Source: Tetracentron sinense (Eukaryota > Streptophyta > Magnoliopsida > Trochodendrales > Trochodendraceae). From it: a stretch of DNA of 64,000 bases. Both the position numbers and the translations under genes were made by a program. The notes below the pieces were generated by a model, which searched no databases, was not told the DNA's origin, and saw only the letters and a list, made by a program, of their open reading frames with translations. The stretch lies in NCBI GenBank assembly GCA_015143295.1, contig CM026566.1, positions 3,645,072 through 3,709,071 of the forward strand. The letters are read 5' to 3'. This document shows, piece after piece, positions 58,301-64,000 of this stretch; position 1 is the first letter of the stretch; each line of letters begins with the position of its first letter.

Positions 58301-58775
58301 TCCCTAACAGCCATGGGGAAGTACTGCTTGTAGAAGACGTCCAAGAATCCCCCCATGACCATGGATCCCCAACTCTAGAGGCATTTCTCTACCTCAGTGT
58401 AGCCCTCCACCAATGCTCGACCGCATCTTCCATCACGAAGGTGGCCCAGTCAATCCGCTGCTCATCCGTACAACGGAGTACTTTGAATATCTTCTTCATT
58501 TGCATGATCCATGCCTCTACGACCATGGGATCAGTAGTGTTGATGAAGGTAGGACGATGCAATCTCCTAAATGCCTCAAGTCCTACGGTGTGATGGACAG
58601 GAGTGGGTGTAGGCATAGGAGTAGTGGCAGCAACAGGCCTGGCTGCTAGCATTGCCAAGGTACCTGCTATGGATGTAAATGCCTGAGCAAAATCAAGTGG
58701 GGCATCACTCGATGGGGGAGGAGATGATCCACTACTCCTAGTATGATGTCCACGACCCCCTGAGCCACGTCTCAT
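55370..58775 (-). pseudogene. Gag of element G, split by a copia LTR (fossil)
   Basis: Starts at 58775 with MRRGSGGRGHHTRSSGSSPP, then LEAFRRLHRPTFINTTDPMV, AWIMQMKKIFKVLRC and WWRATLR. The zinc-knuckle region is split by the insertion at 55628-57785, with CPYCGQRHKTGEC on one side and FYCGDVNHMIRYC on the other, suggesting two knuckles. The last part lies at about 55370-55627. Broken. Confidence 0.75.
55628..57785 (+). mobile_element. Angela-like copia solo LTR, TSD aaaac
   Basis: Starts TGTTGGACATATATGCCCTC and ends ATACTTTCA (2158 bp), flanked by aaaac at 55623-55627 and 57786-57790. The start resembles the TGTTGGAAATATGCCCTAGA start of BARE/Angela LTRs as remembered, and the length fits that group. 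A TATA-like TTATATATAGG lies near 57277. No direct repeat of its own ends is seen, so it is a single LTR. It sits in gag of G; a distant relative lies at about 15060-16053. Confidence 0.75.
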
Positions 58776-59099
58776 GATTGCGTCCTGAGAACAATAGCAA
58801 AACATGAGTGTAACTCGGAAACCATATTTATTTAAGCATTGAAGTTCAACAACATCAACATTCATATAAGAATAGAGCATACATCAAATATACACGCGAT
58901 AGTATAATAATACCCCTTAGATTAGCTTCGTTAGGAACCTCTTAAATCTAAGACACTAGATCGGTTGAGTTCCAACCGATTATGAACTAAGACTAAGTGG
59001 TTACTTTATACTTGGAATACGACTCTTTTCTAAAACCTAATGCCTTGTTTAAGTCATGATATCGAGTACTAAGTGACCCTACGGAATCTAATGCCTAGA

Positions 59100-59111
59100 G
59101 CTCTGATACCA
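59100..59111 (-). other. Primer binding site of element G
   Basis: Minus-strand TGGTATCAGAGC, 4 bases from the 5' LTR edge at 59116. Confidence 0.85.
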
Positions 59112-59115
59112 CCTC

Positions 59116-61515
59116 TGTCGCGACCCAAAATACCCCTAGGAGTTAGGGATACTTTAGCTTGTGACGTACCATATCCGATACTAAATCATCCTGTAAAAAG
59201 ACACAAGGCAAAAGATAGGAGAATCATAATACAGTGCGGAAGCGTGAACTAAAATTTTCTTTCTATACATATGACTGTATTCCAAGTTTGTACAATACAA
59301 AACACAAAATAAGAGTAGACATGCATACTCATCAAAATACAAAATATAATGTTCTCTTTCTCTCTCTCAATAATCACCCTAAAAGGGCCAATAGTCTAAG
59401 TCCATTACCTCCTCCTGAGGCTCTACTGCAGGCTCCACGTATGACTCCTCCTCACCATAGTCCTCCTCTATCCAAGGACCCGAAGCATAGATGTCATAGG
59501 GAACACGTGCACCTACCGACATAAAATGTACAGCTGAGCATGGAATACTCAGCGTATACATACTACTATCTAACAATGTTATAACATCAATAATATCTCA
59601 TATGAGTAATTAAAAGAAATACAGTTCATAAATCATGCTTAAAACCAACATAGACATTCATTCGTCAAATCTTATCTTTCGTGGAAAACAAAACACCTTC
59701 TATAGTTCTTGTGAGTTCTTAGGAGCTTATGAGTTCTTGTGAGTTCCTTTTGAGCCTTGTGAGATTTCTTGTGAGCTTATGAGCCTCATGAGATTTCTTA
59801 TGAGACTTTCTTTTGAGATTCTTGTGAGCCAGAGATTAGTACCCTTAAAACCTGGGTTACCAACCTCCTTGACAATCCTTCAACTTATGAGAATTTCTTG
59901 TGAACAAGAGGTTAGTATCCTTAAACATGAGCAACCAACCTCCTTGACAGTCCTTTAACTTATGAGCATTTCTTATATCTTAACTTATGAGTAAGATGTT
60001 AGCACCCAAACTATCCTGGGCTACCAACATCCTGGACAATTCACCGTATTTATGTATATGAAATCGTACTTGTATTTTCTTAGGAGTTCTATTTATTTAT
60101 TTCAATTTTTGGTGCTTATGAGAAAACCTCGGTCATTTAAAATGTAAAGTGCGTGGAGTGATTGTGAGCATCATCATGTATATATGGAAAGCTTTAAACA
60201 TTTCATATGGTTTCATATAAGACATATTGTCATCGTAGTATACTTGAACAATTTCTAAAAATGTGGGATATTCTCATTCATAGCATTTCGTCACACTATT
60301 CTTGGCCATTAAGCCTATTTCATCACTTCATGCTTAAATTCATGGTTTATTGAAAATTAATAATACTCACCTACAAGTACAACCATATTCATCATTTTAT
60401 TGAAAAACCCCCAAATCTTAAACCCCTATTTACTCATTTGATCATAATGTAGTTTACGCAAAATCCTACATATACAATTTGCATCATAACCAAGTTAGAT
60501 GATAGGATGTTCTTACTATTTTCATTCAACCCATACATTCAATCTCATTCCATCTTTGTATCATAGCAAAGCTAGATAATAGTAGGTACTTACTTCTTGA
60601 TCACTTCCTATGTTGGAGAAAAACCCTTGAGTAGAATCCTAACTTGATTGAGGAAGATCCTTCTTTAATTTGTGCTTCACTCTATCTTAAATCCAAATCC
60701 CTCTTTGGAAATCCCCCAAATCTTCTTCCTCTTCTTCTAAGAACTCTATTTAGGTCTAGGTTAACCTAAAACCCTCCAAATGATCTCCTATTTATAGGCA
60801 AAAGGGTGAAAACCCAAAAAAATAACGCACCAAAGAGTTTGATTCATCCGTCTACGATCGTTCGTAGGCTTCCTACGATTGATCATAGGTTGTCCAGAGA
60901 TTTTTCCCAGTTTCTGGGACTCTACAATCATTCATAGCATATCTACGATCGTTTGTAGCTCTCCTACGATCGTTCGTAGGTTGTTTACAATCGTTCGTAA
61001 CTTTGACAGAAAGTTTCCAGATTTTCATGCTTTGGTATTTCAGACATAACTTTTGACTCATTTATTGGATTTTGACGATTTAACTTGAGTTAGACTCATA
61101 ATTCAATGGAGAAATTTTTTTTTTTAATGTCTAAGTCCTAATTCTGAGTTTTTAATTACCTAAACGGGCTTTAAAGACGACTAGTCTGGAAATGGATTTC
61201 AGCAACCCATATTTTCAGCAGATCCAACTTTGGAAATCAGACGTTTACACTATCTTAGACTAAGAATATGGAAAAATGATAAGCACAAACCTTGAAGAGG
61301 GTTTAAATAACTTTCCAAAAATTCAAAAATCACTCAATTCCAATCAATGGTGAGAAAACTAAAGCTACTTAATGTTGCGGGTGATGCTAAAGCATAACCT
61401 TATTTGACACTTGTAAGAGTATTCTATACTCTTACTCCTTCATCCCAACCACCCATAACTTAAGAAAATAATCATAAGATTTTCAATACATGCCACAAAG
61501 ATCCGGGGTTCTACA
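59116..61515 (-). mobile_element. 5' LTR of element G
   Basis: 2400 bp, minus strand, from TGTAGAACCCCGG at 61515 to GGGTCGCGACA at 59116. Contains U3 block (about 61035-61100), CTACGATCGTTCGTAG array (about 60850-61000), TATAAATA (60789-60796), hairpin repeats (about 59825-60050), hairpin (59533-59553) and micro-ORF (59379-59522). It differs from the 3' LTR copies at many bases (roughly 5-10% by eye), so G is clearly older than A and than the tandem duplication. Confidence 0.85.
59379..59522 (-). other. LTR micro-ORF, 47 codons (G, 5' LTR)
   Basis: Starts MSVGARVPYDIYASGPWIEE, then DYGEEESYVEPAVEPQEEV, ending DLDYWPF. Keeps the PYD...GPWIEEDY core and the acidic tail; hairpin at 59533-59553 upstream. 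Confidence 0.55.
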
Positions 61516-61587
61516 CATGGTGGGCAAGTACTAGAATTGAGAATCATCTCCTTCAAAGAAGAAGAAATACCAGATGACGATAAGGAT

Positions 61588-63074
61588 TGTGAGCGCGGAT
61601 TTCTGTGATCACTCACTTGGGATATACTCCTCACGGGTGTGAAAGGCTTAAGTTTTAAGATTCGCCACCTATTCATTCAGTAGGGATAAGTCCCCCGAGT
61701 TTGGATAAGGTCTTGGTCTGCGAGTGAGATCAGGGTAAGGGTTTCAGTTAAGTCCGGGGAAGGTGTTAGGCACCCCGAGGCTTCTGCTTTACAACGGTTC
61801 CGTACTCCCCAGGTTTAAGCCAATTAAAGTTAATCTTGTTTAAAATATTGAAGTGTTTAAATTAACACTAATTCAAGAAAGGAAAAGCTAACTGGGGTCG
61901 AACTCGGGTTGGGTTGCCTATGTACTCACAAGGTGAGATCAGATCGAGCGTAGTTCTGGCACGTGAGCCTATGCCGAGGCTAGGGGCGTGTGTGTGTGCA
62001 CCGAGGGTGGTTAACATGGACTAATTTGGTAGACTAGGGTTTGATTGACCCAGGAGGGTCAAGTGCAAGGTATTCAAGCCCGGTAGGCTTAGGAGAAGTC
62101 CGGTAGACTAAGACGGAGTCCGGCCCGGGTTAGGGTTGCTAACCGGGGTTAGGCCGAACTAATTATGGTTAGGGTTACTAACCACAGTTAAGGGGAAGTG
62201 AGTTTTAGCACGATAGGCTAAGGGGAGGCCTGGTAGGCCAAAGAAAAGTTCGGTAGACTTGGTTTTTAGGCCCAGTAGGCCGTAAACCGAGATTAACTAC
62301 GATTAGGGTTGCTAACCGAAGTTAAGGGAGTTCTAACTGTGGTTAGGATTGATAATTAGGGTTAGAAAGATGACCAAAGTCAGTTTTATGGTTCAAGTGT
62401 TTTTAGGATTTTTTGATTAATTTCCCAAAGTTTGTGGGGTTAAAGGCTGCTTAATTACAGTTAAATGTTAACCGGAGGTGTATTTAACTGTGTTTAAGGG
62501 TCTGGTAAAGTCTAAGGTGAGCCCAGGGAGCTAGGTAGGGCCTAAAGTGGCCTTCTAGCAGGCCTGGGCCCCTGTAAAAGCCCAAAATCAAAACAAAGTT
62601 AATGTCGGTTATAAGATTACCGACATGTAGAACAGTGTTTTAACCTATGTTTTGCACAGTGATTAACTAGGGTTAAGGTGTAACCCAGGGTGAACCAAGA
62701 TCATGGGAGTGTAGAGGGGACTCTTTGGAACAGTTTGAGTGTAGTGTGGGCCCCAGGGGCTGCTTAGAGTGGGCCCCACCAAGGTGCAAAGTCACTGTGA
62801 CAGTAGGGTGCCTATTAGCGGTAGTTATTCTACCGCCAATCTGAAAAGAGGCCAAAATTTTATTGGCGGTAGAAGGTCTACCACCAATAAGCACAGTGTT
62901 TTTATTTTTGAATTTAGCAATGGTTAAGGTTAACCCATGGACCCAGAAGGACCAGGTCTGGTCAGGGGATAAGAGAGGGGTTCAACCTGGGCACTGGATA
63001 TGGACTAGGGCCCACCTAAATAGGCCAAACAAGCTACAAAAAGAGACTGCCAGGAATAGTGGTATTGAGCTTAT
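61588..63074 (+). mobile_element. Partial Tat/Ogre-like LTR
   Basis: Starts TGTGAGCGCGG at 61588 and carries the same TTCGCCACCTATTC and GTGTTAGGCACCCCGAGG blocks and GGTAGGCC repeats as 13566-16573. Stops where a minus-strand gypsy LTR begins at 63075. Contains GGTAG...CTACC hairpins (62818-62836 and 62862-62888). The 72 bases before it (61516-61587) hold nothing recognised. Confidence 0.7.
62818..62888. repeat. Pair of GCGGTAG...CTACCGC hairpins
   Basis: GCGGTAG-5 nt-CTACCGC at 62818-62836 is a perfect 7-bp stem. ATTGGCGGTAG-5 nt-CTACCACCAAT at 62862-62888 is an 11-bp stem with one mismatch. Similar GGTAG/CTACC pairs lie near 14935 and 16090 in the other copy. Confidence 0.75.
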
Positions 63075-64000
63075 TGCTATGACCCCCCAAAACCCACCCT
63101 AGGAGTTAGAGTGAATCTTGGACGACTTATCATGACTTTCTTGACAAACCAACCTGCAACATGTACCTGGAGTATATACCATAAAGGACATTATAGCAAA
63201 AACATAACTACAAAGCATAGCGGAAGTCTAACCGAACCTTTATGTGTATATATACATGATCCAAGTTCATACAAAAAGATATACAAAAGAAAGTGTGGAC
63301 AGGCCCGCCAAAATTCATCAATCTAATCTCTTAAGCTCACACCCACAACAAACACTCAGAATCTACCACCTAGTAGTGGCCCTCTACGGGAGGTTCCTCC
63401 ACAGGTTCGTCAACATACTCCTCTTCCACCCATGGGCCAGGAGCACTGATGTCGAATGGAGCAGCGACTCCCTCAGTACCTGCCGACATAAACGTACGGC
63501 TGAGCAAGGAATACTCAGCGTGTACCTAATATAACCAACAGTCATAGCATAAAAATAGCAATATATATAAGTAGGAAGCAATTCATATAATGACAGGAAA
63601 GTAAAGCAGTTTATATTCATGCTTGCATCACATAAACACAGATAAAACCCTTTGAAACCTTGTGCATTTGACTTGACTGAAATACTTGTTTCGTACTTGA
63701 AAACTTGTCTTGTCTGTGTTTTGTCATGCGTGTCATGTTGTGTCATGCGTGTCATGCTTGCTTGGAATGAAATGCTCTTATGAGGGAGGGGAGACCCCTC
63801 TTATGCAACTTGTGAGGGAAGGTGGTATAAAACCCCTTCTTATACAATGCACGTGTCATGCTTGTCATGTCATGTATCATGCTTGCTTGCTTGCTTGGAA
63901 AATAAACATGTTCATGCTACTTGTGAGGGAGGGGAGACCCCTCTTCCTAAATGAGAAACAACTTGTGAGGGAGGGGAGACCCCTCTTTAACGAAATGCAT
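63075..64000 (-). mobile_element. LTR H, A-type family (cut by window edge)
   Basis: Minus-strand LTR end at 63075 (diverged GGGTCGCGACA preceded by CTAACTCCTAGGGTGGGTTT). Holds a micro-ORF (63370-63489), hairpin (63499-63519) and hairpin repeats with AGGGGTCTCCCCTCCCTC (about 63780-63990). It probably inserted into the Tat/Ogre-like LTR. Continues past the window. Confidence 0.8.
63370..63489 (-). other. LTR micro-ORF, 39 codons, whole
   Basis: Starts MSAGTEGVAAPFDISAPGPW, continues VEEEYVDEPVEEPPVEGHY, then TAG. Same length as the D copy and differs from it mainly at third codon positions in the PFD...GPWVEE core. Confidence 0.6.

Overview
This window is nuclear DNA of a flowering plant. 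The evidence is the dense nesting of Ty3/gypsy chromovirus-type and Ty1/copia-type LTR retrotransposons with tRNA-iMet primer sites, an L1-type LINE with the plant RNase H domain, plant MITEs, a tRNA-type SINE, and one exon whose product matches plant TARGET OF RAPAMYCIN (TOR). No species can be named from the sequence. No complete host gene is present; the only host coding sequence I recognise is the 99-nt TOR exon at 34582-34680 (minus).

Layout. 1-8614: a minus-strand gypsy element (A; Tekay/Del-like) whose LTRs lie in opposite orientation. 8615-9428: part of a related minus-strand LTR. 9429-17159: relic B (plus) with its 3' LTR, split by a solo Tat/Ogre-like LTR (13566-16573, TSD acttc) that itself carries a copia-like LTR. 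17160-18197: unassigned, with a copia-type primer-site edge. 18198-33942: an old solo LTR (TSD tcatt) split by element C (19358-31715, TSD cttct), which holds the front part of element D (from 21743) and a solo LTR E (26294-28749, TSD cagtc). 33948-37365: low-repeat DNA with the TOR exon and two MITEs with clear target duplications. 37366-40230: front part of element F. 40240-41795: MITE, hAT-like end, SINE with a 16-bp target duplication, Tat-type gag fragment. 41796-45524: LINE. 45525-61515: minus-strand element G, split by an Angela-like copia solo LTR (55628-57785, TSD aaaac). A 4.14-kb direct tandem duplication (44349-48493 / 48494-52635) covers the LINE tail, one LTR and part of integrase. 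61588-64000: partial Tat/Ogre-like LTR and another minus-strand gypsy LTR.

The most notable signal lies inside the gypsy LTRs. At least nine LTR copies from several diverged families carry an ATG-started micro-ORF of 39-52 codons (MSAG start, PFD, GPWVEEEY core, acidic tail), preceded by a conserved GCTGAG...CTCAGC hairpin. Synonymous differences between families suggest that protein sequence was conserved. The same LTRs share a modular promoter side: a common block, then a family-specific array of short palindromes (GTTGTACAAC, ACCGATCGATCGGT, CTCGCTCGAGCGAG, TGGTCGACCA, CTACGATCGTTCGTAG), then a TATA box in most. Both are presented as hypotheses to test. All boundaries and similarities were read by eye.
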